DNA from: Pseudozyma flocculosa PF-1
Lineage: Eukaryota; Basidiomycota; Ustilaginomycetes; Ustilaginales; Ustilaginaceae
DNA length: 64,000 bases
Reading direction: 5' to 3'
NCBI RefSeq assembly: GCF_000417875.1
Contig: NW_006920890.1
Coordinates: 525,611-589,610 of the forward strand
Below the pieces are notes generated by a model that ran no database searches, was not told where the DNA came from, and was given only the letters and a program-made list of their open reading frames with translations. Both the position numbers and the translations under genes were made by a program. Numbering within the stretch: the stretch's first letter is position 1; each line of letters begins with the position of its first letter. Positions 29,804 to 38,483 of this stretch are shown here, piece by piece.

Positions 29804-30655
29804 TTACGCGGCGCCTGTCTGAAAGTCGGCGGGCTGCAGCAGCCTCTGAGGCACGACGAGCTCCCCAACCCAGATCCGGTCGTAGAACGTCTCCTCCCTC
29901 TCGGGCCAGGCGATGACAGTCAGCAGCGTGTAGCCGTCCGGATCATGCGCCACCGAGGCCTTGGCAACCTTGAACCGAAACGAGCCCAGGGTAAAGGTGC
30001 GCTCGTCTGCCCTTGCCCAGTTCCTCCACTGCAACGCCGGCGCGGGCTCGCGTCTCTTGACCGCGGGCTGAAAGCTCGTCTTGAGCCGGAAAGAGTACAG
30101 CGAATCGGGCGCGGGGCGGTCCTCTGGACGGAGGAACATGACGCGGTCGATGGCCGAGAGGTCGCTGGCGGGGTGGTAGAAGCGGAAGTCGCGGCGCATC
30201 CTGGCTTTGATGTAGTCGAGCACCGCCTCCCGCAGCGGCTCCGCGGCGTACGAGATCTTCCTGCCGTACATGATGTGTCGGTAGGCCCTCGACAGAGTCC
30301 AGACGTAGTCGGCTGTGGACTTGGCCAAAATCACTTGGTGTTCGACGACGTCAAGCGTCGGCCGCGCCGCCGTCGCACCGTTATGTGCGAGATGCGAGTC
30401 GGCGTCGCTGCTAGACTCGCCGACGGAGTGGATACTTCCGCGCTGCGTAGCGTAGGTGAGGTCGGGTGCGGAGCGGAAGTTGGGGAGCTCCAGGGCCATG
30501 GTGTCGACATCCTCGGGACGGACCTGTCCGCTCGTTGAATGCCAGAAGGCTTGGAGTTCTTCGGGGTTGGGTGGAGGGAGGCCTTGGACGAAACGTGAGC
30601 TGGAGAGCAAGAGCGCCGAGAGCGCGGCGAAACGAAGAGAGTTGCCGAATCGCAT
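29804..30655 (-). CDS. S17, secreted protein of family B
   Basis: This encodes 283 residues. The signal peptide has core LRFAALSALLLSSSRFVQG. A linker of about 110 residues follows. The C-terminal domain (about 138-275) has PLREAVLDYIKARMRRDF, a DLSAIDRVMFLRPED block, FTLGSFRFKVAKASV and IWVGELVVPQRLLQ. The same blocks occur in S19 (YIKAKMRRDF, DLSQVDNVHFQP, FEIGSYTFRLV, VYIGELIIPTQLL) and, more weakly, in S18 and S8. The mature part is cysteine-free. It is the first of three tandem minus-strand family B genes. The IKAxMRRDF basic helix and VGELVVP ending are the best search seeds. Function is unknown. Confidence 0.85.
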   Translation of the reverse strand: MRFGNSLRFAALSALLLSSSRFVQGLPPPNPEELQAFWHSTSGQVRPEDVDTMALELPNFRSAPDLTYATQRGSIHSVGESSSDADSHLAHNGATAARPTLDVVEHQVILAKSTADYVWTLSRAYRHIMYGRKISYAAEPLREAVLDYIKARMRRDFRFYHPASDLSAIDRVMFLRPEDRPAPDSLYSFRLKTSFQPAVKRREPAPALQWRNWARADERTFTLGSFRFKVAKASVAHDPDGYTLLTVIAWPEREETFYDRIWVGELVVPQRLLQPADFQTGAA

Positions 30656-31231
30656 CGTTGTAGGTCCGCTGAACTGAGAGTGGAAAATGTGAGGGGTGAG
30701 CTCGAGGCGGCTGGCGAAGCGGGCTTGTCGGTATGTATTTCTCTGAGAAGGGCACCGAAATCGCGAGTGTATATGTATGTCTTGGGTAGGAAGCCAGGAG
30801 CGATCCTGTCCGCGTAGCGCGCAGAGTGGAACGACTCGCAGCAGCCGTTCGAAGTGTGGTCGAGGGAAGCCAGCCTAGACCGGATCCAACGCCGAAGCTC
30901 GGAAGTCACGCCCCGCCAAATTAGGTGGGGACGGTGACGCCTTCGACCGACAGCAACGCAGCTCGACGAGTGGGGCTGCGGAAGGTTTATGCCCTGCCCC
31001 AGGACAGCTCCCGTGTGGCTTGCTTTTGTCACACACAAGGGCGTCCAGGCATAACAGAAGTGAAGCAGAGCCGAAGGTTACTCTGGAGGAGTCGTCGTTT
31101 ACAACGAGGGATCGACATGCGGAAATACGGAAGATCGGAGAAGCGGGACGAGAAGAACGGGCCCGGGAGCACCACGCCTGGAAGCAGCTCATCAGGCTCA
31201 GGACAGGGCAGCAAGCGTCCTTATCGCGGTG
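30656..31231. other. S17 promoter and S18 3' region
   Basis: No supported gene. A TATA-like site for S17 is at 30767-30777 and nothing else is recognised. Confidence 0.5.
30767..30777 (-). promoter_or_regulatory. TATA-like element of S17
   Basis: On the minus strand the sequence reads TACATATACAC, about 110-120 nt upstream of the S17 ATG. Confidence 0.45.
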
Positions 31232-32182
31232 CTAGGTCACGAGGCGGTCTGGAACGATGAGCTCGCCGACAAAGACGGGCGAAGACACCTCGTTCATCTT
31301 GACAACCGGGCGAGCAAAGACGACTGTCAACAGCCGATCCCCTTCCACACGCACGTCTGACAGAGGCGCCCGCATGCGGAAGTCGTAGGTGCCCAGCTTG
31401 AAGGCGCGCTCTTGCGCAGTGGACAGCTTGTTCCAGACGACGGGCACGTCCGATGCGCTCGGCAGGCCCCTCCAGGCTCGCCTGGTGAAGCTGATGTACT
31501 TCGTGTGCGGCAGCCGTGTCGATTCCGAGGGAAGGAAGTGGACTTGGTCGATGTCTGCAGCGTTCCGGAAGCGTCCATCCCGTGCCTCTCGAAACTTATC
31601 TTTGATGAAACGGAGGACGTTCTCTCGTTGAGCCGAGTTGGCCACGGGCGATCTGCCTGAGAGGTAGTCGAACTCGGCCTCGGCATTCGGCGTCGCCCAC
31701 AGAGCGGAAGTCGCTCGAGATTCGGCAAGCTGTTCTGTTTCGGCGGCGGTGCGGCTGATTGCCCTGGCTCCCGGGTCGAGCTGGACGAATTCGTCCGCAA
31801 ATGCAGCGGCGGGATCGGTGTCGGACCAGGGTGCGGCTTCGTGTTGCATTTCGGACCAATGGTGACCGACGGCGCTGCCGTGGTAGTTGTGCGGTGCGTG
31901 GTGGTTGGAGGACGTGCTGCTGGAGCTGCCTGGCTGTCCGCCGCCGAGCGCCTGCTCGAACTGTCGGTAGTAGTCGTTCAGCGCTTGCTGGTCTGCCGCA
32001 CCGGGGTGAAGAGAGTCTTCATCGTCGCTGTCGTGGAGGAGGTGGCCGAACTGCCTCCATACTGCTTCTCCCTCTTCGCCGGTCGGGGAAGGAGGCGCTG
32101 CCCTGACGATCGTCGCGGCGAAGAAGACGAGCAGGCACATCACGGCGAGCGCCTTGTACAGGAGCCGAGATCCCATCACCAT
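31232..32182 (-). CDS. S18, secreted protein of family B
   Basis: This encodes 316 residues from the ATG at 32182, chosen because a signal peptide (core ALAVMCLLVFFAATIVRA) follows at once; the longer frame to 32566 would bury it. Methionine at 32176 is an alternative. After the signal comes an acidic segment with AVWRQFGHLLHDSDDED and a Ser/His/Gly linker. The C-terminal domain (about 186-316) has VLRFIKDKFREARDG, a DIDQVHFLPSE block, FKLGTYDFRMRAP and PVFVGELIVPDRL. It is intermediate between S17 and S19. The only cysteine lies in the signal. No TATA box is obvious. Function is unknown. Confidence 0.83.
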   Translation of the reverse strand: MVMGSRLLYKALAVMCLLVFFAATIVRAAPPSPTGEEGEAVWRQFGHLLHDSDDEDSLHPGAADQQALNDYYRQFEQALGGGQPGSSSSTSSNHHAPHNYHGSAVGHHWSEMQHEAAPWSDTDPAAAFADEFVQLDPGARAISRTAAETEQLAESRATSALWATPNAEAEFDYLSGRSPVANSAQRENVLRFIKDKFREARDGRFRNAADIDQVHFLPSESTRLPHTKYISFTRRAWRGLPSASDVPVVWNKLSTAQERAFKLGTYDFRMRAPLSDVRVEGDRLLTVVFARPVVKMNEVSSPVFVGELIVPDRLVT

Positions 32183-32755
32183 GGCTTGTATTGCTGCTGC
32201 CGGCGGAAAGAGGCTAACGGTACGGTCTGGTGAGGAGACGTTTGGAAAATGGAGGAGAGAGGAGGGCCGAGATGGCGGGCCACCGGAAAGAGAGGGTGAG
32301 ACGGCGCCCTTTTGTCTTTTGCTCCACCGCTCGACCTTCCTCGGAGCCTTTGCCACTCTGCTTGCGTACAGCCTTCGTTTGATCATGATCGAGGGCAGAT
32401 CTCGCCCCACACCCGGTCCCGCTAACGGGGTGTTGTCCCACCCGCCGAGCAGGGCATACACTCCTGGTGTCGCCGGTTCCCAGAAGGTAACGGGAGATGA
32501 AGCTCGACAGGTGTGTAGGTGGCTTCCCGGAAGCACTCGGTATGAAGAGACTGAGTGGGTGGCCACCGGGCCTACCAGCCTTTGCTAGCCCCGCTGCGGG
32601 CGATTCTCGAAACGGGGCTCATGCGCGAGTTGGGCGACGAAAGTAGCCCCGGACTTCATTGCACGACAATATGCATAGGCCGATGGAGCGTGGACACGAC
32701 AGAAAGCCTGTATTCCCACGGCTCTCCTGCGTAGCTGGCTTGTTCGCCACCCGCG
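32183..32755. other. S18 upstream and S19 3' region
   Basis: No supported gene. The open frame continuing upstream from S18 is not signal-like and probably represents its leader. Confidence 0.45.
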
Positions 32756-34093
32756 CTAGGCTTGGTCAAGGAGCTGCGTGGGGATGATGAGTTCGCCGAT
32801 GTAGACCTTCTGGACTCGACGCAGGCCATGGCGCTCGACGGCGACGACTGTCCAGGGAGCAAGCTCGCCCAACCTTGCGGCATGCCTCCTGCGCACCAGC
32901 CTGAAGGTGTAGGAGCCGATCTCGAACCCCTGCTCGCTGCGGTCGGACAGGTCCGTCCAGGTAGCCGCAGGAACGGGCCACTCGGACCTGGTGGTGCGCG
33001 GTCGCGAGTAGGTCTGGAAGGGGAACGGATCCTCGCCCCACGGCTGGAAGTGGACGTTGTCCACCTGCGACAAGTCTTTGCCGATCAGCGCAAAGTCGCG
33101 GCGCATCTTCGCCTTGATGTAGCCAAGGACGGCGTCGGTCTGCTCCTCGCTCGCACGTGAGAAGGAGTGGTGCCGCGCAAGGGGCCTGAACAGGTCCTCC
33201 GCCGCCGGCGTGGTCCACAGAGGGGTCGCGGCGGATTCCGCCTCGATCAGGCGGTATTCTCGCTTGGCGGCCTGAGATCTGAATATGCCGTTGACCCTCG
33301 GTGAGGCCTCGTGGATGGTGTAGGGTGGCCTCTGACCAGGAGCCGGTGCGACTTGGTGCGATGGCTGTGCGGGGCCGGAGGGCGCGTTTACGGGCAGTCC
33401 GCCTTCGTGACCCGGTCGCTGCTGCCACTGAGGCGCTGGCGCGTATCCAGTGTGCCAAGCCTGGGGGTCTGATGCGGTGTGGAAAGAGGCTACTGCAGTG
33501 TTTTGGGCAGTGCTGGACGGTCCTCCGCGGTCACGCTGCGCTTGCTGTGCAGCGAGGAGGGCCTGTTGTCGATAGTGAGCGTACAAGATCAGGTTGGCCT
33601 CCTCCGGTGTGGTCTCGTAGGTCGGAAGTCGCTGACGTCGCAGCTGAACCATCATGGCCTGAAGCCGAACTGGGTCATAATTGACCAGGCTCGATTCCTC
33701 GACGCGGCCGTGCTGGAGCGAGGTGGACGCTGCAGCGGCATAGTCTGCGGCGTGCGACCGCTTATCCTGCAAAGGTGGTGCCTCGGGCCCTAGGTGGGCA
33801 TCAGTTGCAGGCTCGTAGGGATGAGAAGGGGCAGCGTCTCCCGCAGCGGACGGCCGTCCGACATCAGCTCCACGACCGTGCTGCTCGAGACGGTTCGAAA
33901 CGCCTTGGCCAAGCGAGGCGTGTTGGACCGCGTTGCCGTGACCCTCTGCCGCCGTGGATCCGGTGAAGCGAGCCAGGACTTCGGCGAGCTCGTCTCCGAC
34001 CGGGTGGGCTGGCGAAGTGCTGAGGACGGAAGCGGCGGTGAAGAGCGCGAGGACCGATACGAGCGCCAAGTGGGAGCTGAAGCGATGCAGCAT
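32756..34093 (-). CDS. S19, secreted protein of family B with family A post-signal motif
   Basis: This encodes 445 residues. The signal peptide has core LALVSVLALFTAASVLS. It is followed by VGDELAEVLARFTG, which matches the DELGAALGRF motif of S1 and S2 and thereby links families A and B. A long linker (about 50-310) is rich in His, Ala, Gln and Pro. The C-terminal domain (about 318-445) has TDAVLGYIKAKMRRDFALIG, DLSQVDNVHFQPWGED, FEIGSYTFRLVRRR and VYIGELIIPTQLLDQ. The mature part is cysteine-free. It is the longest family B member and lies at the outer end of the minus-strand trio. Function is unknown. Confidence 0.85.
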   Translation of the reverse strand: MLHRFSSHLALVSVLALFTAASVLSTSPAHPVGDELAEVLARFTGSTAAEGHGNAVQHASLGQGVSNRLEQHGRGADVGRPSAAGDAAPSHPYEPATDAHLGPEAPPLQDKRSHAADYAAAASTSLQHGRVEESSLVNYDPVRLQAMMVQLRRQRLPTYETTPEEANLILYAHYRQQALLAAQQAQRDRGGPSSTAQNTAVASFHTASDPQAWHTGYAPAPQWQQRPGHEGGLPVNAPSGPAQPSHQVAPAPGQRPPYTIHEASPRVNGIFRSQAAKREYRLIEAESAATPLWTTPAAEDLFRPLARHHSFSRASEEQTDAVLGYIKAKMRRDFALIGKDLSQVDNVHFQPWGEDPFPFQTYSRPRTTRSEWPVPAATWTDLSDRSEQGFEIGSYTFRLVRRRHAARLGELAPWTVVAVERHGLRRVQKVYIGELIIPTQLLDQA

Positions 34094-34205
34094 CTTCCTG
34101 GCGTCGAGACGGCTTCAGACAAAGCGAGAGGCTAGCAGGGGTCGCAGGAAGAGGCGGTGTCGCCGGTAGAGGATGGATGATCGCTCGGATGGCTTCTGCC
34201 TGCGG

Positions 34206-34213
34206 GTTATATC
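34206..34213 (-). promoter_or_regulatory. TATA-like element of S19
   Basis: On the minus strand the sequence reads GATATAAC, about 115 nt upstream of the S19 ATG. Confidence 0.5.
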
Positions 34214-34290
34214 GAGGCTGTGGAAGGAACCGGCCAAAGTCGACCATGTCACCCCTTTCGATAATCGCTATCCGGCTCTCCTTTTGGCTC

Positions 34291-34349
34291 GGGAGGGACG
34301 GGAGACGGGAGGGACGGGAGGGAAGGGAGGGCGGGAGGGACGGGAGGGC
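34291..34349 (+). repeat. G-rich GGGAGGGA-type tandem repeat
   Basis: About 60 nt of imperfect GGGAGGGACG units with many GGG runs on the plus strand, lying 200-256 nt upstream of the S19 ATG. Confidence 0.8.
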
Positions 34350-35928
34350 CTCGACGCGGCACCTCGATATCTTCAGACTCGGCATGGCGCATCGAGTGGC
34401 TCTCCTGGTGGGGGCAGAGGACGAGGGCGGCGCGTTAACGGATACCCTTCCTCAGCACGGATGGATCGGACGGGATGCGGAGCTGCTAGCAGCCTGGTGG
34501 AAGAAGGCTCTGTTGCACCCGGCGGGTCGAGCAGCCGCGGATCGATGTCCAGCATCGCTGGTGGGCTGATTGGATTGCGGACCGGTGACCAAAGAGCCGC
34601 GTAGCAGACCTATGGCTCGTCGGCCGAGTCGCCGAGGTGCGCTCATTCCGCACCCGCTCGCCGTCCTGATTGCCACCTCGTAGAGTGACACACTGGACAA
34701 CGTCCGCGGCCCTCACCTGTCGGGGGCTCGCCTGCGACGCCAGCGGGCGCTGACGAGCGAGGAGCCTTGCACGCCAAGCTTTTTGCTTGTCAGTGCCGCA
34801 GTTGCTTGCTTGTCGCTCCTCGCCTGGCCTGGCTGGCCGGCTTGACTTCACGAAGGGGCGTGGGCCGGGGGAGCTGTCAAGATGCGCGCTGCCTCTCGAG
34901 CCGAGGCTGCCTTCCCGACCCGCCTGCCCGGCTGAAGCAGGCGAGGATCGACAGGGGGCCTTAGGGGTGTGCACGGAGGCCCACCTCGCCTGCACATCAG
35001 GGGGGTCCAACACACCGACTCCCATCCGCGGTGACCATGGAGCGTCTTGGACGTCCCTGTCGTCTCGACACCATGAGCAGCATCAAAGCATCCACGGACT
35101 TCCGGACAACAGCCTCGTCGTCCTTTCGGGGCAGAGGCATCGGCAACGCGCCGCATCAGCGCCCATATCCTCGGCCCGAATCGACAGAGGGGCGAGAGAA
35201 TCCTCCTTGCGGCGATCAAGCGAGCGCGCATGCCTCCCTGCCTCTTCGTTCGGTACGGCCCCGCCCTTGTTCGTCTTTAGATGCCGAGCCGTTCCCGAAG
35301 CCGCCGGAAACGCATCCCCGCTCTACCGCACCAGCGCTACATACTTTGCTTTGACGACAGCATCGGAAGACTGCCCGGCCCGGCTTCCGAGATACAGCAC
35401 ACGTCGATCCGTACCTTCGGGGTGCCACATACCCCCTTGCCTCCTCTCACTCACGGCACCGTACCGCCATTATGCCACACGTCCTGACCCCCTCTTCTCA
35501 TCGACCACCAGCCAAGGCCGACTGCGGACCTCACACGACCCCGTCACGATCGGCGCATCGAGAAGACAGCGCCTCAACATCTTGGCATTGCCCCCCTGGA
35601 CGCCGCCGAGGGTCGTTCCTGAGGTTATGGTGCTGCTCAAGGAGGCGATGTCAGGGGATGCTCGTCCATGCAGGCGGTTGCATGGGAGCCGAAGCCGGGT
35701 TCCGACTTCGGGCTCGACCGACCCTGACCACTTGCCGCGTTCTCGGGCAGCAGGACAAGACGAAGCTGAATCGCTAATGGACTCGAGGGATCTGGTCGGT
35801 GCCGGCTCGTTGCGCCTCGATGTCGATGCCGCTGTGCCCCCAGCCCCGAGAAAGTCGCTGCGCTCGCTTGACACCCTCTTTGCACATTGCGACAGCCCGC
35901 TAGCTTGCCGTGAAGCGGTGAACGACGG

Positions 35929-35938
35929 CTATAAAGAG
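35929..35938 (+). promoter_or_regulatory. TATA box of S20
   Basis: CTATAAAGAG is a good TATA match but lies about 245 nt before the S20 ATG, so S20 would have a longer leader than its neighbours. Confidence 0.5.
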
Positions 35939-36179
35939 GCGGACGTCTGGCGCTCTTCATCGTCTCTGGTCCATCATCCACTCACTCCTCTCCCCTCCCA
36001 CAGCCTTCTCTTCCGCTCCTCTCTATCCCTTGCAACGGACACTGCTCCTCTACACTTCCTCACACCGTGAGCGCCTACCAGCAAGCTGTCGCTCTGCGCA
36101 GCTCTCTCGTCGCTTCGAGGCTGACATCCCTCTCTCGCCCCTATTCTGCCACCCGTCTCGACGCCAGACCCCAGTCAAG

Positions 36180-36482
36180 ATGCGCACCACCTTCCTCTCT
36201 CTTTCCGCGCTCCTCGTCGCCGTGGGTCTGACGGCCGCGGCGCCTCTGTGCTCCGACTCGGTGTGGAGCTACGATGGCGGGTACAATACGATTTCGACGT
36301 CGTCCAACGCGCTCCTCGACGCATCGGGCATCAAGATCGGCCTCGACGTGCTCAAGCGCTCGCCCTCGCCGTGCGTGCAGCAGTGGCAGTACAACGGCGG
36401 CAACAACGTCGTGTCCAACAAGAGCAACAAGCTGCTCGACCTCTCCGGCCTCGGACTTGGCGTCAAGCTCCTCAAGAAGTAG
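36180..36482 (+). CDS. S20, small secreted protein made of two 40-residue repeats
   Basis: This encodes 100 residues. The ATG at 36180 opens a signal peptide (core FLSLSALLVAVGLTAAA). The mature 80 residues are two copies of one unit with an exact 40-residue period: Trp29/Trp69, Tyr31/71, Gly-Gly 33-34/73-74, Asn43/83, Leu-Leu 45-46/85-86, Asp47/87, Ser49/89 and Gly50/90. Each unit is preceded by one cysteine (24 and 65), which could pair. No similarity to families A-D is visible. A small beta-rich extracellular protein is plausible. The upstream in-frame extension of 50 codons lies in the C/T-rich leader and is rejected. Confidence 0.84.
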   Translation: MRTTFLSLSALLVAVGLTAAAPLCSDSVWSYDGGYNTISTSSNALLDASGIKIGLDVLKRSPSPCVQQWQYNGGNNVVSNKSNKLLDLSGLGLGVKLLKK

Positions 36483-37674
36483 CGCTCCGCCACGCTCCGC
36501 ACCGCCTCCTGCGCCAGTCCAGGCGTGGCCCCGGTCCCGGCTCCCTCGATGGCGCAGAGATAGGGCGCTTGCCTCCTCCTCTAGCTCCATCGATTGGATC
36601 CAAGGGACGGCAGAGTGTCAATCGACTCTCCGGGCCGCCCCGGCACCTTGCTTCCCGTCCGCGACGCGCGACCAGACTCGCTCGCTGCGCGCGGGCTCCC
36701 ATCAGCTTCCCGACGACGCTCGTCTACTGTATCCTCTCCACGCTCGTTTCCTCGCATCTGTCCCGCCTCGATCTCACCTCCTAGCCATCGAAATACGATC
36801 CTTGTTCCACACCGCCTTTCTGCTTCTCATCGCTTGTCATATCTCTGGGCGCGGCTTCCGTCAGCCCGATGAGAGACAAAGGCACCTTGTTCGTCGCGCC
36901 TGCATAGAAAGCATCGGGGATGACCGGTCTGTTTCGGCATCGAGATGCTGCTTCAAGGGTACCGCTTCGCAGCAGCATGCACCGCGGCAGGTCACCGTTC
37001 CAGGCCGCCCAGCGCACACATCGACATGAGGAGCGAAGAGGCAAGCAAGCAAGCAGGCCGTTGTTTCCTTGGTATTCGTATGTGCAGCGAGACGGTGCGA
37101 TGTAGTACAAGGTTCGTGAGAAGAATGCGACGTGTGGTGTCCCTGCAAGACGGGAAAGAAGGGAGGAGGGAAGAGGTATCGATTCCTCGTGGCATCGACG
37201 TGGTATCATTGGGGAAAGTCGAGGATGAGAGCGAAGCGCATCGCGGGGCGGGGCGGGCCAGTGAGAACCGCACCCCAACATCTTGTTGCCCCTGCTGATT
37301 TTTGGGGAGGGCGAAGGACATTGTTGTCGTGTGTATTGTGATGTTGATCGGATCGTGACGACAGGGGACGGCGACAAGTGATGGCGGCGGCGGTGGTGGT
37401 GGTGGTGGTGGGTGACTGCGTGTATCACCCAACATTTCCTTCGAGGCGGCATGTACGTTGTGCAGGCGGCCCTGCAGGGTCGCGAAGCCCAAACTGCACA
37501 GCTGCGGCTGCAGCGGGCGCCCGCGTTGCGTTGCGTCCGTGCGCACTTGAGCCAATCGGGGGATCGAAGGTGGCGAGCAGAGTTGACCGACGCGTGCGCC
37601 TACCTCCGCGGGCCACGCCGCATCACCGACTGACCGACGAACAGGATCCACCGACCGCCGGAGGTTGCAGGCAT
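36483..37674. other. Convergent intergenic region at right edge of the cluster
   Basis: About 1.2 kb between the 3' ends of S20 and the four-TM gene. No supported gene; it has GTG/GGT short repeats near 37390-37410. It marks the end of the secreted-protein cluster. Confidence 0.5.
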
Positions 37675-38334
37675 CTAGACGGAGCCCTCCTTTTCGCGCA
37701 TCTCGACCGACGAGTGCGGTGCGGACGAGGAGCCGCGGAGCATGCCGAGCGAGGTGGCGATGACGCCGAAACCCGCGACGACGGCGAGGACCCACATGGC
37801 GACGAAGGCGTAGAAGATCGAGGTTCCCTTCTCGGACTTGACGCCCGTGTAGGCGATAAAGGCGATGCCGAAGACGAAGAAGAGGAAGTGGTTGATCCAG
37901 TAGCAGATGACGGCGGAGCGGGCGCCCGAGTTCTTGAGGGCGGCAAAGAGGACCCAGGCGGCGGTGAAGATGCAGAGGACGTTGTAGGCGAGCGTGACGG
38001 AGCCGAGGGCGGTGAGGACGGTGAGCATGTCCTTGAACATCTTGAGGACGCCGTTGAGGCGGCCGAGGAGGGGCAGCAGCGCCGAGAGGTTGCCCGAGGC
38101 GAGCTGGGCGGGCGTCACACCGAGCTTCTCGTAGCCGCCGAACACCTCGAACGTCTCAGGGATCTCGGGCAGCTTGCCCTGCGACAGGGCGGCGATGGCC
38201 GACTGCGGGTTAAAGTTGTTGATAAACTTGGTCGCCTCGGTGAACTTGGAGATGATGTAGGCGAGCAGGCCGAGCGACGTGATGAGGAAGAGGAGCTGCA
38301 CTCCGGCCAGGGCGGCGGCGATCTTGGGAGCCAT
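37675..38334 (-). CDS. Four-transmembrane protein, family not recognised
   Basis: This encodes 219 residues. Hydrophobic segments lie at about 8-28, 108-131, 141-162 and 173-196, with a loop of about 80 residues after the first and a charged cytosolic-type tail (EMREKEGSV). The loop has a PEIPETFEVFGGYEKLG block and a possible N-glycosylation site NLS at 82-84. The layout (short N terminus, large first loop, four TMs) resembles fungal Sur7/PalI- or MARVEL-like plasma-membrane proteins, but I see no diagnostic motif for any of these. It is probably a plasma-membrane protein and, unlike its left neighbours, looks like an ordinary conserved cellular gene. Confidence 0.78.
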   Translation of the reverse strand: MAPKIAAALAGVQLLFLITSLGLLAYIISKFTEATKFINNFNPQSAIAALSQGKLPEIPETFEVFGGYEKLGVTPAQLASGNLSALLPLLGRLNGVLKMFKDMLTVLTALGSVTLAYNVLCIFTAAWVLFAALKNSGARSAVICYWINHFLFFVFGIAFIAYTGVKSEKGTSIFYAFVAMWVLAVVAGFGVIATSLGMLRGSSSAPHSSVEMREKEGSV

Positions 38335-38474
38335 GTCGGGCGAGATTGGGTTGGTGGGTGGAGAGATGACGAAGGGGAGGGAGTGGGATGTGGCAAGGGA
38401 GGGTAGTTGACGCGGAGGACGAGGGTGAGGTTAGAGAGGGGAAGGGAGCACCGTCGCTCCGTCGAGGGCCGCTT

Positions 38475-38483
38475 CTTATATCC
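38475..38483 (-). promoter_or_regulatory. TATA-like element of the four-TM gene
   Basis: On the minus strand the sequence reads GGATATAAG, about 145 nt upstream of the ATG. Confidence 0.45.

Larger units (their letters stand above)
34094..36179. other. Divergent intergenic region S19/S20
   Basis: About 2.1 kb without a supported gene. It holds a TATA-like site for S19 at 34206-34213, a G-rich tandem repeat at 34291-34349, and a TATA box for S20 at 35929-35938. Frames crossing it have no domain or signal peptide. Confidence 0.5.
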
